Shown here piece by piece: positions 23,132 through 33,900 of a DNA stretch of 64,000 nucleotides. Origin of the DNA: Peptoniphilus sp. GNH (GTDB lineage Bacteria; Bacillota; Clostridia; Tissierellales; Peptoniphilaceae); NCBI GenBank assembly GCA_021307325.1, contig CP089931.1:582979-646978 (forward strand). The letters run 5' to 3'. The translations under genes were made by a program, and so were the position numbers. Every line of letters begins with the position of its first letter. The stretch's first letter is position 1. Below the pieces are notes generated by a model. It was not told the origin of the DNA and did no database searches. It worked only from the letters and a program-made list of their open reading frames with translations.

Positions 23132-23725
23132 TTAATCTTCTCCTTTTTCATTTTCTTTTCTAAATTTGTAGTAGGCCCTTGCCCATTTTATTTTTATGCC
23201 ATCTTTTTCTTTTTTCAAAAACCAATATAAGTCGTCTGCCAGACTTGCATAATCAACTTTGACTTCTGATTTGGCCTTTAAAAGTTTTACCATCTGTCTT
23301 AAATGATTTTCTAATTGTTTGAAATTACTTGAAGTTACTAGAGCATTAAACCTTGCATCGGTAGACTTGCTGTCATTTGTTCTTAAATAGCTTAAGGCAT
23401 CTCCCATGTTTTGGCGCCTTTCGTCTTTCTCGTAATCGAGTTTTAAAACAGAATTCATATTCGCTTGTTGATGCAGAGCGTACATCTGCAGCGCCGTAAA
23501 AATCGATTTTTCGTAATCATTTAGTTCATTTCGTGAACCGATAAATTCCTCTGGTATATTTTGGAATACATATGTAAGAGCATCCATATTGCTTGAGGTT
23601 TCTTTATTTATCGAGTTTCTAATGTTTGCCAACAAAGCTCTTGTAGCGGGAATGTCTCTTGTCGCATCAAGTTTTCTCAATATCCTTGCAGTTTCCTTGT
23701 AAACATCTAATGTTTTGTTCTCCAT
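23132..23725 (-). CDS. cse2: Cascade small subunit Cse2 (CasB)
   Basis: A 197-residue helical protein. TRDIPATRALLANIRNSINK near residue 20-40, ALQMYALHQQAN near 90 and the basic KIKWARAYYK at the end match Cse2, which forms the belly of Cascade and holds the displaced DNA strand. It lies 11 bp after cse1 in the same operon. Length is normal. Confidence 0.93.
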   Translation of the reverse strand: MENKTLDVYKETARILRKLDATRDIPATRALLANIRNSINKETSSNMDALTYVFQNIPEEFIGSRNELNDYEKSIFTALQMYALHQQANMNSVLKLDYEKDERRQNMGDALSYLRTNDSKSTDARFNALVTSSNFKQLENHLRQMVKLLKAKSEVKVDYASLADDLYWFLKKEKDGIKIKWARAYYKFRKENEKGED

Positions 23726-23736
23726 TTCTACCTCCT

Positions 23737-25425
23737 TTATAATTTTTTATTCAAGTGCCATATAAAGCTATTAAATGCTGTTGCTATATTTTTTGTGGAA
23801 TCATTTTCTACTATGCCGATAAAATCTCTCGGGCCTGCATTTTCCATGATTTTTTCAGCTTGTCTTATGAGCAAGGTTTTTAATTTTTTATTCCACATCT
23901 TTGTCTTTTCGTCTTTATTATCTTTATAATCTATACTTGATAGCCAATCTCTGAAGGGCTTGTCAATTTCAAAATACATATCTTCTACATATTTTGATGT
24001 AAATTCATTTGATTCTATGTTTCTAATACTTTTTATATCATTTACAAATGATCTAAAAGTCTTATCTATGATATCTTTTGTTTTATCAACGAGGTCATTT
24101 ATTCTGATAACCCAGCCCTGATCTTTAATGTCGTTTAGTATTGATTCTTTGATGTATAAGCTATCTACAATTTCGTTTGTCGGAACCCACGATGTTGCAT
24201 TTCCATCATCTTCCATGCTTACAGAATTGATTTTTACAACTTGATTTTTGATATATGGCTCAATGTGATTTAGCCATTCCATAATTCCCGGTTTTCTTTT
24301 AGGTGTATTGGCATTATTTTCATTAGCGTCTTCGGTCCTTGTGATAAGTCCAAATGATCTCCACAAGGATTTGTTTAGTTGATGCTTTTTTGGAGTAAAT
24401 TTGCCCTTGTTGTCTCCACTATTATTGTATTTCCATAGAGTCATAGGCTCTAAAAAATTATCTTCATGTGATACTTCTGGCAGTTTTACAATCTGCATTT
24501 TGAATACATCTCTAGGAGCGAAATCAGGTATGTAAATGGCCCTGCTCCACCTTGTGTATAATTCACTTATATTATCAATTATATTAGATGACATATATTT
24601 CTCAATTAGCTTTGATGGACTATATTCCCAGCAAGGTTTCTGAATGTTGATATTGTACTGGGTGTTTACTTTATCCAACAATTGCAAATTTAAAATCAAG
24701 GTCTTATATATATTATCGCTTGAAAGATACACTCCTCCCAAGTCGAATAGCCATCCCTTGGATGCCTTGTATTTTTCATCTCCGAATATAACCTTATCTG
24801 ATAGGCCCGTATATGATTGATATGTTATTAGCCATCTTACTACTTCATCATAATTTAACATTTCTTTGTTGTTACCATGATTATATTTTGGAGAAAATAG
24901 GGCTATTTTATTGGCACTTTCTGAAATCATTCTATTTATATTTTTGCCTAAGACTTCGCTCGGACTAGTTTTATTGATTTTTGAACTATCCACTTGTGCT
25001 TCTGTCACCTGATAGAAAGGATACTTCTCGTCAAATAGATTAAATCTATCATGCCAGAGCTCAAGATATTTGATGACAATTTCTGGGAATTTTCCAGCAG
25101 TCCATAAATCTTTCCATGTTTTCATCAAGTTATCTTCATACTCTTCTTCATCGTCGATATCAACACTTTCGACCTGCTTCATGCGCTCATCTACTTCTAG
25201 TTGAGCGTAGGCCTTGCCACTTGCATCGTATCTTGAAAAAACGGTGTGAAGTATGGCCAATAAAAATCTCATCACAGCAAAATCTTGAGTTAGCATATCT
25301 CCCGCAAGAGCCGTGTACGTGTGAGCATTTTGAAAAAATTCCTTTAACCCAACAAGCTTTGTAGTGCCTTTGTCGTCCGTTGCAACCAAAATCCAAGGCT
25401 TGTCAACCAAATTAAATTCGCTCAT
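23737..25425 (-). CDS. cse1: Cascade large subunit Cse1/Cas8e (CasA)
   Basis: A 562-residue PAM-recognition subunit. It opens SEFNLVDKPWILV, the family hallmark, with LAGDMLTQDFAVMRFLLAIL near residue 40-60 and a C-terminal four-helix bundle (PFRDWLSSI ... AEKIMENAGPRDFIG). GGAGGATGAAA fits the ATG at 25425. The ATG at 25431 abuts the GGAGG and is less likely. It overlaps the end of cas3 by 14 bp, so the genes are coupled. Confidence 0.95.
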   Translation of the reverse strand: MSEFNLVDKPWILVATDDKGTTKLVGLKEFFQNAHTYTALAGDMLTQDFAVMRFLLAILHTVFSRYDASGKAYAQLEVDERMKQVESVDIDDEEEYEDNLMKTWKDLWTAGKFPEIVIKYLELWHDRFNLFDEKYPFYQVTEAQVDSSKINKTSPSEVLGKNINRMISESANKIALFSPKYNHGNNKEMLNYDEVVRWLITYQSYTGLSDKVIFGDEKYKASKGWLFDLGGVYLSSDNIYKTLILNLQLLDKVNTQYNINIQKPCWEYSPSKLIEKYMSSNIIDNISELYTRWSRAIYIPDFAPRDVFKMQIVKLPEVSHEDNFLEPMTLWKYNNSGDNKGKFTPKKHQLNKSLWRSFGLITRTEDANENNANTPKRKPGIMEWLNHIEPYIKNQVVKINSVSMEDDGNATSWVPTNEIVDSLYIKESILNDIKDQGWVIRINDLVDKTKDIIDKTFRSFVNDIKSIRNIESNEFTSKYVEDMYFEIDKPFRDWLSSIDYKDNKDEKTKMWNKKLKTLLIRQAEKIMENAGPRDFIGIVENDSTKNIATAFNSFIWHLNKKL

Positions 25426-28177
25426 TTTCATCCTCCTTTTTTACTATAAGCCCATACTTTGGGTCATAGACTAATATTTTATCCAATATTCTAAATTCAT
25501 TTTTTTTATCAAATACTATTGCAAGATTGTTTTTAAGCCAAAGCTGCTCGTTCCAAGAAGCAAAATTTTTCAAATAATATTTTTCGAGTTCTTCTATTAC
25601 TTGATCTATAAGATACTTGCCCTTACTGTAATATACAGAGTTAGGCAATTTTATAGTTCTCTTGGCTATTTCCATTGCAGTTTTATTATCGCTAGAATTA
25701 AGGACTCCCTTTTTATCAAAAAACTCATATCCATCCTCGCAAGATTTAAGTGCTATTACTTCAATAGTATCAGTGCTATCTCTGACCTGGGCATAAGCTT
25801 TGATATCTGATGCTTCCGCGACATGATTGGAATTTTTAATCCAATCAGATAAATTTTTGTCTGTTGAAATAGAGCTTATAAGTGGCTTGTCTATACAATA
25901 AGCCTCTGCCTTTATCTTTTTTTCTTCAACCAGCTTGTCTTTTGCCCTTTTATAATTCTCATATTTCATTTTTAACTCATCATCTAACTCTAGGTCTTCA
26001 TCTGAATAGACAAGTTGAACCAAGTGCGATATATCATTTGGCAAATTTATTTTTTCTGGCAAAAAATACTCTGTCCTGAATAAAAGATAGGCTGGATAGA
26101 CGTAAGTGCTTGCCTTGTCAAAATCATAATTGTCGCAATTTAAGACATAGACCTTTGGCGTTTTCAAATTATCAGGTCTTTTTGTTTCAGTATGTCTGTG
26201 AAGTCGCCCCATTCTTTGCAAAATCAAGTCCATGGGTGCCAAATCAGTTATTAAAAGGTCAAAGTCTATGTCGAGAGATTGCTCAATAACCTGTGTTCCG
26301 ATAATTATTTTAAAATCTGGTCTCTTGCATTTTTTCCCAATTGTATTAAGCAGTTGTTTTTCTTTTCTATATCTATCTGTTGCAATAAATGATGAATGCA
26401 GCAATTCAACTACTTCTTCTCCATACTCAGCAATACATTTTAAAAAAAGTTCTTGGGCTTTTTTTACTGTATTCACAATAATACCTACGACGCCACCATC
26501 TGGCGTACTCTCATTTATCAGCTTTATTATATCTTCGCTTTCATCTCTATTTTTTCTAATTATTGTATAATCTCGGCCAGACTCTTTTTCAAAATCTGAA
26601 AACTGCTTAATACTTTGACCGTCATTATAGGTCAAAAGCGGATAAGCCTCATTTGTTTCAAATCCTTCTGGCTTAGAGACTTTTTTAAATTTATAACCAG
26701 CTCCTGCCATATAAAATTTTAATAGTTCGTTTCGCTTATTTATTGGCAGGGTTGCCGATAAAATCACAACCGGCACCTTATATGCCCCAAGCCACCTCAA
26801 AGCTTGATGCAAATACACATTCATATATGAATCATAGGCATGAGCTTCATCTATTACGACAATTTTATTTGATAAACCCAGATGTCTTAGCATCAAATGT
26901 TTTTGCTTTAAAGCACAGAGCAAAATCTGATCAATTGTTCCAACTGTGAAATCATCTAGAATAGATAATTTTCTACCAGCAAACCATTCATTTACCCCTA
27001 GTCCATCCTCGCCATGAATATTTCTACTCTTGGGTAAATTTGAAAATTCTTCATTTAGCTGAGCCTTACCATGGATAAGCCTAATTGACCTCCCACCTGA
27101 TGTATGCTCCAGCCAATCCTTAACCCTTGTAAAAATTCCATTTGAAGTAGCTTGAGTTGGAAGTCCAAAAAACATTCCCCTTCTCTTGGTCTTTTGCGCA
27201 AGCTGCTCAACTGCCACAAGCGCAGCCTCCGTCTTACCCATACCCATGGGTGCCTCTACTATCATTATGCCGGGTTTATCAATTTCATCTATTTTTTCCG
27301 ATATCTTTTTTTGTGCATCTTTTGAATTAAAATTGAATCTAGCTTTATAAATTTCATCATAATATGCTTGAGGCTCCCATTCTTTAGCTTGACTATCATG
27401 CCATTTTAAAAATCCCAACTCCGCCCGGTCAGAGTCCACTTCGCACTCATCTATTCCAATTAAGGGGAAGTAATCTTCATTGCTGCTTATCCAGTCTGCC
27501 ATTACTAAAAGTCCAGACAGAATCACTTGTCCTGGTTGGGAAATTAGAGGAAGCTCATCCACATTTGAAAATTTGCTATTTATCATAGCCCAATCAAATA
27601 TTTTTTTATGTATCTTAGACCAGAAAATAGCTGTTGTAGAATTAGTATCGTCATCTTGATAAAGACTAGAAAAGTAGCTTGAACTGCCATCCGATTCTAA
27701 TTTAGAAATAGGTCTTCCGTGGTGAGCTCCTATAATATTTGCCACGCAAAAATTGACTCCAAACTTCTCTAGAATATATTGACCACTTACATTATGAGCA
27801 ATATTTTTTTTGCTTTTAAAGTCGTAGAAATCAATATTTTTAAAACCCGCATTTTGAAGATTTTCCAAAATCAAACTATCTAGTTCACTATCTCCATTAA
27901 AAGATTTTTTACTCTGAAATATCGCTGTCGCCTTGCCAACATCATGAACAGCTCCCAAAAATCTGCAAAGATTTCTAACTAAATCATTCTTATTTTCAAC
28001 TCCCGTATCTATGGAATTTATCAAAAAATCCTTAGTCCCATCAGATAACCAATTGTCAAACAAGCGTCCACAAATCTCCATAGTATCTTCCAAATGGATC
28101 ATCAGTGGTAGCCACATGGGAGCGTTTTCACATCTATTCTTTTTAGCCCACAAGTATTTTTCCATACTCTCACCCAT
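25412..28177 (-). CDS. cas3: CRISPR nuclease-helicase Cas3
   Basis: A 921-residue protein. The HD nuclease domain is at the front (LGAVHDVGKATAIF, about residues 74-88, and the later metal-binding His in NIIGAHHGRP). The SF2 helicase follows: Walker A APMGMGKTEAAL near 310, DEAH box VVIDEAHAYD near 440, LSATLP, and motif VI LQRMGRLHRH near 675. It nicks and degrades DNA bound by Cascade. It is the first gene of the cas operon. An ATG at 28165 is an alternative start because GGTGAG lies just before it. Confidence 0.96.
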   Translation of the reverse strand: MGESMEKYLWAKKNRCENAPMWLPLMIHLEDTMEICGRLFDNWLSDGTKDFLINSIDTGVENKNDLVRNLCRFLGAVHDVGKATAIFQSKKSFNGDSELDSLILENLQNAGFKNIDFYDFKSKKNIAHNVSGQYILEKFGVNFCVANIIGAHHGRPISKLESDGSSSYFSSLYQDDDTNSTTAIFWSKIHKKIFDWAMINSKFSNVDELPLISQPGQVILSGLLVMADWISSNEDYFPLIGIDECEVDSDRAELGFLKWHDSQAKEWEPQAYYDEIYKARFNFNSKDAQKKISEKIDEIDKPGIMIVEAPMGMGKTEAALVAVEQLAQKTKRRGMFFGLPTQATSNGIFTRVKDWLEHTSGGRSIRLIHGKAQLNEEFSNLPKSRNIHGEDGLGVNEWFAGRKLSILDDFTVGTIDQILLCALKQKHLMLRHLGLSNKIVVIDEAHAYDSYMNVYLHQALRWLGAYKVPVVILSATLPINKRNELLKFYMAGAGYKFKKVSKPEGFETNEAYPLLTYNDGQSIKQFSDFEKESGRDYTIIRKNRDESEDIIKLINESTPDGGVVGIIVNTVKKAQELFLKCIAEYGEEVVELLHSSFIATDRYRKEKQLLNTIGKKCKRPDFKIIIGTQVIEQSLDIDFDLLITDLAPMDLILQRMGRLHRHTETKRPDNLKTPKVYVLNCDNYDFDKASTYVYPAYLLFRTEYFLPEKINLPNDISHLVQLVYSDEDLELDDELKMKYENYKRAKDKLVEEKKIKAEAYCIDKPLISSISTDKNLSDWIKNSNHVAEASDIKAYAQVRDSTDTIEVIALKSCEDGYEFFDKKGVLNSSDNKTAMEIAKRTIKLPNSVYYSKGKYLIDQVIEELEKYYLKNFASWNEQLWLKNNLAIVFDKKNEFRILDKILVYDPKYGLIVKKEDENERI

Positions 28178-28645
28178 TGTTTTAAAACTCTAAAAAGCAA
28201 GTTTTATTCTTTAATATCTTTTCGCAAACCTCTTTTTCTGCAATTATAACTCGTAAGTGCTTATGTTTTATATATAAAATTATATGTAGGTCATACGCTC
28301 TTTTATACTTGTTAAAATTTTACTATATAATTATTATAATCTTTTAGACTTGGATAATACACACATAGATTTCAATATTTTTTATATAATCAAATGTGAA
28401 ATGTTTTTTATTTTTCTTAAAATTTATATCAAGCGGCTTTTTTTCAAATTTAGATTGTATCTTTAAGTGAAATTTTTTTTGAGATAAAAAATGTTTTTGT
28501 AGCTATATGTCTACTTGCTAAAATGTCGGATACATTTGTTATAACTAGAATAAATTATATTGTTCAAATATTGATTATTGGGGAATGTTTTGATATATTA
28601 TAAAAAATTATTGACTAAAATAATATTTACTTTAGGGTTATATAG
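28178..28645. other. AT-rich gap upstream of cas3, promoter candidates only
   Basis: 468 bp without a gene. A leftward -10 (TATAAT at 28243-28248, minus strand) without a good -35 could serve the cas operon. At the right end TTGATT-N17-TATATT (28571-28599, plus strand) could serve the next gene. Nothing else is recognised. Confidence 0.4.
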
Positions 28646-28948
28646 ATGAATGAAGAAAACAAAAATAATTTAGATTTAAAAATTAAAAGATTAAAAAAAG
28701 TATCTGGGATCATTGGCATACTAGGACTCTTAGTCCTGTCTTTGGTTTTTCTTTTTGATTTATCGTATCCCAATATCTTATTTTCGATTCTAGCAACCAT
28801 AGCCTTGGCTCTAATATTTTTATCAGCTGGAATGTACATAGCAATCTGGTTTATGGATATAAGCCTAGCTTATAAAAGAAAGCAGTATTTTTCTGTAGCT
28901 TTTCTATTTTTACTTGCCTTAATTTTTATCTTTTGTAAATTCTTTTAA
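28646..28948 (+). CDS. Small integral membrane protein, function unknown
   Basis: A 100-residue protein with three predicted membrane segments (GIIGILGLLVLSLVFLF, ILFSILATIALALIFLSAG, FSVAFLFLLALIFIF) after a charged N-terminus (MNEENKNNLDLKIKRLKK). The ribosome binding site is weak. It stands alone on the plus strand, with its own possible promoter at 28571-28599 and terminator at 29059-29084. No family is recognised. Confidence 0.6.
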   Translation: MNEENKNNLDLKIKRLKKVSGIIGILGLLVLSLVFLFDLSYPNILFSILATIALALIFLSAGMYIAIWFMDISLAYKRKQYFSVAFLFLLALIFIFCKFF

Positions 28949-29058
28949 TAGCTAATAAAGCTTAGATTTAAAAAAGTTGGATGAGATAGTTTTTGCTTAA
29001 TACTCTTACATATTTTCTAGTATAGGCATAATAATGAATAAGAAAATTTAAAATTTAT

Positions 29059-29084
29059 AAAGCAGTTCCTTGATGGACTGCTTT
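29059..29084 (+). terminator. Rho-independent terminator after the membrane protein gene
   Basis: AAAGCAGT-TCCTTGATGG-ACTGCTTT followed by TTTTAT on the plus strand. Confidence 0.7.
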
Positions 29085-29147
29085 TTTATATTCTATCTTA
29101 TAATATCTTCTCTATTTTCTTAAAAAATAATTATTTATAAAATACAA

Positions 29148-29173
29148 AAAACCTCGGAAAAAACCGAGGTTTT
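29148..29173 (-). terminator. Terminator of the rplM-rpsI operon
   Basis: AAAACCTCGG-AAAAAA-CCGAGGTTTT, with TTGTATTTT following on the minus strand, 16 bp after the rpsI stop. Confidence 0.85.
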
Positions 29174-29188
29174 GGTAAGATACAAATA

Positions 29189-29578
29189 TTATCTCTTTGA
29201 GAATTGTGGTGCACGTCTGGCTTTTTTCAAACCGTACTTCTTTCTTTCTTTCATTCTAGAATCTCTTGTCAAGAAGCCAGCCTTTTTAAGAATTGGTCTA
29301 AGCTCTGCATCATATTCTAAAAGAGCTCTTGCAACACCGTGTTGCACTGCTCCTGCTTGACCTGTAAAGCCACCACCGATTACCTTTACGATTACATCGA
29401 ATTTGCTTTCATTATCAGTCAATGTAAGTGGAGCCTTTGCAACAGCTCTTAGAGTTGCATAGTCGAAATAATTTTCTATTTCTCTGCCATTTATAACAAA
29501 CTTTCCAGAACCTGGTAAAAGTCTTACAGCAGCAACTGAAGTTTTTCTTCTTCCTGTTCCTCTGAATTGATTATCCAT
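29189..29578 (-). CDS. rpsI: 30S ribosomal protein S9
   Basis: A 129-residue uS9. [20 protein letters not shown] at the front, [20 protein letters not shown] near 70-90, and the basic C-terminus [17 protein letters not shown] that reaches the decoding centre are all present. It lies 16 bp after rplM, the standard pair. Confidence 0.97.
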   Translation of the reverse strand: MDNQFRGTGRRKTSVAAVRLLPGSGKFVINGREIENYFDYATLRAVAKAPLTLTDNESKFDVIVKVIGGGFTGQAGAVQHGVARALLEYDAELRPILKKAGFLTRDSRMKERKKYGLKKARRAPQFSKR

Positions 29579-29594
29579 AATTCCTCCTACTCAA

Positions 29595-30023
29595 TTAAAA
29601 TTCGTATGCTTCAGGTTTTTGTGCTTCGTGTGGATGTTTGTCTCCAGCATACACTTTCAACTTCCTAAACATTTGTCTGCCTAGGCTATTTTTTGGAAGC
29701 ATTCCCTTTATAGCATGTTCAATAATAAATTCTGGTTTCTTTTCGAGTAGTTGTTTGTATGAAACTTCTCTTCTTCCGCCTGGATAGCCGGTGTGATAAG
29801 CGTGAATCTTATCTTCCCATTTATTTCCAGTCAATCTCACTTTTTCTGCATTGATGATAACAACAAAATCTCCAGTGTCCACATGTGGAGTATAAATTGG
29901 TTTGTTCTTTCCTCTTAAAATATTAGCCACTTCAGTTGCAAGTCTGCCAAGTACCTTGCCTTCAGCGTCAATTATATACCATTTTCTTTCTACTTCGTGG
30001 GCTTTTGCCATGTAACTTTTCAA
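29595..30023 (-). CDS. rplM: 50S ribosomal protein L13
   Basis: A 142-residue uL13. The start is a TTG at 30023 with AGGAGG 8 bp upstream, giving [40 protein letters not shown] and [20 protein letters not shown] are conserved landmarks. It is the first gene of the pair with rpsI. Confidence 0.96.
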   Translation of the reverse strand: MKSYMAKAHEVERKWYIIDAEGKVLGRLATEVANILRGKNKPIYTPHVDTGDFVVIINAEKVRLTGNKWEDKIHAYHTGYPGGRREVSYKQLLEKKPEFIIEHAIKGMLPKNSLGRQMFRKLKVYAGDKHPHEAQKPEAYEF

Positions 30024-30143
30024 GCTACTTTCCTCCTAATCGTTTAAAAAATTCCGGGGCTTTTTAAACAAGCTATATTTTACTAAGTCCCCCTCTCTTT
30101 GTCAAGCTATTTACTGATTTTTTTGGTTTTTTTGTTTTATTTA

Positions 30144-30172
30144 TTCTTACTTTTTTACTTAAATGATATAAT
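30144..30172 (+). promoter_or_regulatory. Promoter of the Crp/Fnr-family gene
   Basis: TATAAT at 30167-30172, with a weak TTCTTA 17 bp upstream. It lies within the longer upstream open frame, which is why the downstream ATG is taken as the start. Confidence 0.5.
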
Positions 30173-30188
30173 TCTATTGGTGATTAAT

Positions 30189-30839
30189 ATGCAGTATCAA
30201 AATCTTGGCAAAAATAGAATATTTGCTGGTCTAAGCGAAAAAGAAATTGACGAGTCCATTGAACTTATGAAGGCTAGAGTCAAATTCTATGAAAAATCCA
30301 ACCCCATAATCAAAGAAGGCGATGAGATATCCTCCTTCTTTTACATAATAAAAGGCTCTATCTTTGTTTATAAGTGTGATATTTTGGGCAATAGGCGAAT
30401 TATTTCAATTGCTAAAAGTGGTCAGCTCTTCGCAGAAGCCTTTTATATAAACGAGGTGAAGTTCTCGCCTGTCTACGCAGTTGCAAGTGAGGACTCCAAG
30501 CTTATTAGCTTGACTTTAGATAAAAATAATTTTGTGGATAGAAAGGATCTCTACTTAAAGATAATGACAAATATGTGCAAAGTTTTAGCCATGAAAAATA
30601 CCATCTTGAGAAAAAAAATTGACATCCTAAATCTTCCAACTATAAGGGATAAGGTCCTATATTATCTGCGTTCTCTAGAACTCGAAAATTCAAGCAAATA
30701 CTTCTTTATTGAATACAATGTATCTTCCCTATCTGAATATTTGGGCGTCAATAGATCTGCCCTATCTAGAGAACTTTCAAAAATGAAAAAAGAAGGAATA
30801 ATAGACTATTACAAAAATCAATTTCGCATCTTAAAATAA
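30189..30839 (+). CDS. Crp/Fnr-family transcription regulator
   Basis: A 216-residue protein from the ATG at 30189 (GGTGATTAAT upstream). The cyclic-nucleotide-binding-like domain (about 10-120: IFAGLSEKEIDESIE, IIKEGDEISSFFYIIKGSIF, KSGQLFAEAFY) is followed by an HTH (about 180-200: SSLSEYLGVNRSALSRELSK). The N-terminus lacks the Fnr-type cysteine set, so the ligand is unknown. Such proteins in this order often respond to redox, haem or arginine-pathway signals. It stands alone between two terminators. The 30 hydrophobic residues of the longer frame are upstream non-coding bases. Confidence 0.85.
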   Translation: MQYQNLGKNRIFAGLSEKEIDESIELMKARVKFYEKSNPIIKEGDEISSFFYIIKGSIFVYKCDILGNRRIISIAKSGQLFAEAFYINEVKFSPVYAVASEDSKLISLTLDKNNFVDRKDLYLKIMTNMCKVLAMKNTILRKKIDILNLPTIRDKVLYYLRSLELENSSKYFFIEYNVSSLSEYLGVNRSALSRELSKMKKEGIIDYYKNQFRILK

Positions 30840-30855
30840 AATTTAAATATTTAAA

Positions 30856-30882
30856 AAAAGAGCAGTCTCAAACTGCTCTTTT
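30856..30882. terminator. Bidirectional terminator between convergent genes
   Basis: AAAAGAGCAGT-CTCAA-ACTGCTCTTTT serves the regulator gene on the plus strand and the giant protein gene on the minus strand. Confidence 0.8.
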
Positions 30883-30906
30883 CTTTATACATATTCTACG
30901 TATTTC

Positions 30907-33900
30907 TTAGTTAAAACTTTTTACTGTATATTCTCTTACTTCGGATTTTACTCCGTCTTTTTCAGCCCAGTAACGGATTTGATCGCCTGCTCTTAGTTGT
31001 TTTTCTAGGGTGAAGGTTGTAAAGTCTTGACTTATTATTCTTCTTCCCCTTCTCCTTGTTACAGTTTTGATTTCTGCTGTATATTCATCCCAGGTTCCAT
31101 TTATTTTTACTGCGAGTTTTCCGCTTGCACCATTTAGGTTGCTTAGTACATAGACTGTCTTGTAGCCTGCTCTTGGTAATTGGATTTCCATTTGTGGTAG
31201 GCTTGCTCCAAGTGCTTTTATTTCTGTGTCTTCTGTGAAGGTTATGACTAGTTTGTTGTTTTGAAGAGTTTTTCCTTCCCAGCCTTTGAATGTGTAGTCC
31301 ATGGTTTTGTTGTAGACTGTTGGCGGGTCTATTGTTACTTCTTTGTCTTTTTTTACGTAGAATTTTCTTATAGCTTTTATGAAGGCTTTGTCTGTATCAG
31401 CTTCTGCTACTTTGAAGGTTACGATTATCATACCGTCTGGCCTATTTGCTTTTATTTGGTCGTCTGGTATGTTTGGATCTATTGGGATGATGTCTTCTGA
31501 TTCGTATTTGGCGTTAAAGACTATGTCTTGTCCTTCTAGTTTGAGTTCCTTGTCCCAGCCTATGGCTTTGTAGTATTTTGCTGCTTTTATTTCTGGCACT
31601 TTCATTCCGGCTTGTTTTGCGTCTTCAAAGGATAGGTCTTTTGCAACTTTGTAGGTGACTTCTTCTTTGTTTAGACTTCCATTTGCTTCTTGTTTGAAGC
31701 TTACTTTTATAAATTGTGGTTCTACTTGGTCGTTTTCTCTTATTTCTTTTACTGGGTCTTGCCAAGTAGCTATTAGGGTTTTGTTTTCTTCTATGCTTGT
31801 GTTTAAATCGAAGTAAGCGGCCTCATTTTCTTTGCCTTTTTCTTTCCAACCGACGAATACTTTGCCTTCAAGTTTTGGTTCGTCAAAGGCTTGTAGTTTT
31901 TGTCCATGGGAAACTTCTTGACTTTTTACGTTGCTTCCTCCCATTGAGATGAAGGTTACGGTGTGCTTAGTGCTTGTCCATTGGGCTATGGCTGTTTTAT
32001 TTTCATTTAATGTTATTTGATCTCCCTCTCCATAAGTTGTGTCATCTATCTTCCAGCCTGCAAATACCGCATTTTCTTTTTGTAATTTGCCTTTGTTTGC
32101 CAAGTTAACTACGGTACCAACTTTTACCCTTATAGCATCTGGCACTGTTCCTCTTACATCAGCTCCACCATTTTCATAAATCAATGTTACCGTCTTTTCT
32201 ATTGCTTTAAAGATAGCAACAAATTCTTTGTTTCCTTTGATAACTGAACCTTCGTCAATATTTTCTTGCCATTCTTTAAATTCGCAATCTTCATTCGCAG
32301 TGACCTTTGGTATTACTATGGTCTTGTTGTCCGGTGTTTTTGTTTGGCCTATTTTAATACCAGCGTTTGGATTTACGAAGTAGACTATTTCATCTTTGCC
32401 ATCTACTTTTCCATTGCCATCTGTTTTGAAGGTGACTGTTACATAGCCTTCTGGCTTTTTAACGCTATCATCAGTTTTAGTAATTATGTCATTTGACTTT
32501 TCAAATTCAAATTCGAAAACTGCCTCTTGTGCAAATTGTCCTTTTAGGGTCTTGCCATTTGCATTAGTCCAATTTTCTCCATTCACAAAGTATCCAGTGT
32601 CTGGTGTCTTTTTGATTGATGCTGCTATTGCTTCTAAATCTATTTCTACTTCTGGTGATACATAATAGATGAAGTCGCCTGTGAGTGTGCCTTCTAGTTT
32701 TCCGCCTTCTTTGGCTTTTAAAGTAATTTTTACATAGTTTTCAAGGGCTTCTTTTGGTCTTTCTCCATTTGACCCTGCTTTGACTATGTTATCATGCACT
32801 TCTACAGGTATTTTGATTGGGTTTGCGTCTGAGCCTTCTGTTGTTCCATCGGTGTATTTTATTATTACTTTTGCTTCCGCTTTTCCAACCTCGTCTTTAT
32901 TCGGAGTGCTAATTACTTGTATTGAGCCTATTTGCTTGCCGTCTGGTGGAGTTATCTTGCCTTTTAATATATCAGATGTGATTTCTTTTCCCTTAGGCGT
33001 ATCTAGGGGAGCAATCGTGCTTTTTCCTATTAATTCTTTTGCGTCTATTTCTTCTTCATAGCTTGCTTTTATTAGGGTAACTTTTTGTGTGAATTTGTTT
33101 TTAGCTAAGTCTATGTCTAAGACTGGATTTAGGTCTGTTAAGCTGTTGTCATCTGCTCCTTCTTTTATCTTTTGCCACTTGTCGAAGTTGTATTTTACTT
33201 TTTGAGTGCCTAGAGATTCTCCATTATTGTCTTTTAGTTCGACTTCTTGGTCTTCTTTGCCTTTTGGATTTGAAACTGTTATTGCCACTTCTTTTGTTGG
33301 GTTTACCCAGAAGGTTTGACTTTGTTTTTCGTCTGCTTCAAGTGCTGCTTTTTCCGTCTTGTCTATTATGACTTTTACATAGCTTGCTGGTACGTCCGGT
33401 TTATTTGCCGGGTCTGTTTGTTCTACCACATCTTGTGCAGATCTTGGTGTGATCAAGGTTTCTTCTGTGAATTTGTGGCGCTTTGTAAAGTCGAAGATGC
33501 CATTTTCTTTTTCTTCTTCATTTTGTGCTTTCTTGTCTGCTGTCCAGTTTGTGAATCTAGAATCGCCTGCAGTGTCTATTTTCGGTATTTCTACCCAAGC
33601 ATTTTTGTTTACATAATAAACTTTTGAGTCTCTTGCATCAAAGTCCTTGTTTGGTTTTACCCTTACTTTTATATAGTCTCCAGTTACATCTTTCAAGCCG
33701 CCATCTTTTGCTTCTAGTTTTTCTGCATCTGATAGGAATTTAGGCTTGTCAGCATTCTCATTCAAGGCTTCGTAGACATTCTTGTAAATCTTTATCGGAA
33801 TAACAAGCTCTTGTGTGTCCTTTTTATCTTTAAATTTAACTTTAGCCTTGATATTTACTGTGCGAACCAGCTCATCCTTGTCAGCTTTTTTCTTTTCATT

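Noticed and set aside
30099-30188. Hydrophobic N-terminal extension (MSSYLLIFLVFL...) of the Crp/Fnr regulator
   Set aside because: It covers a TATAAT promoter element and lacks a ribosome binding site. The ATG at 30189 gives the normal family length.
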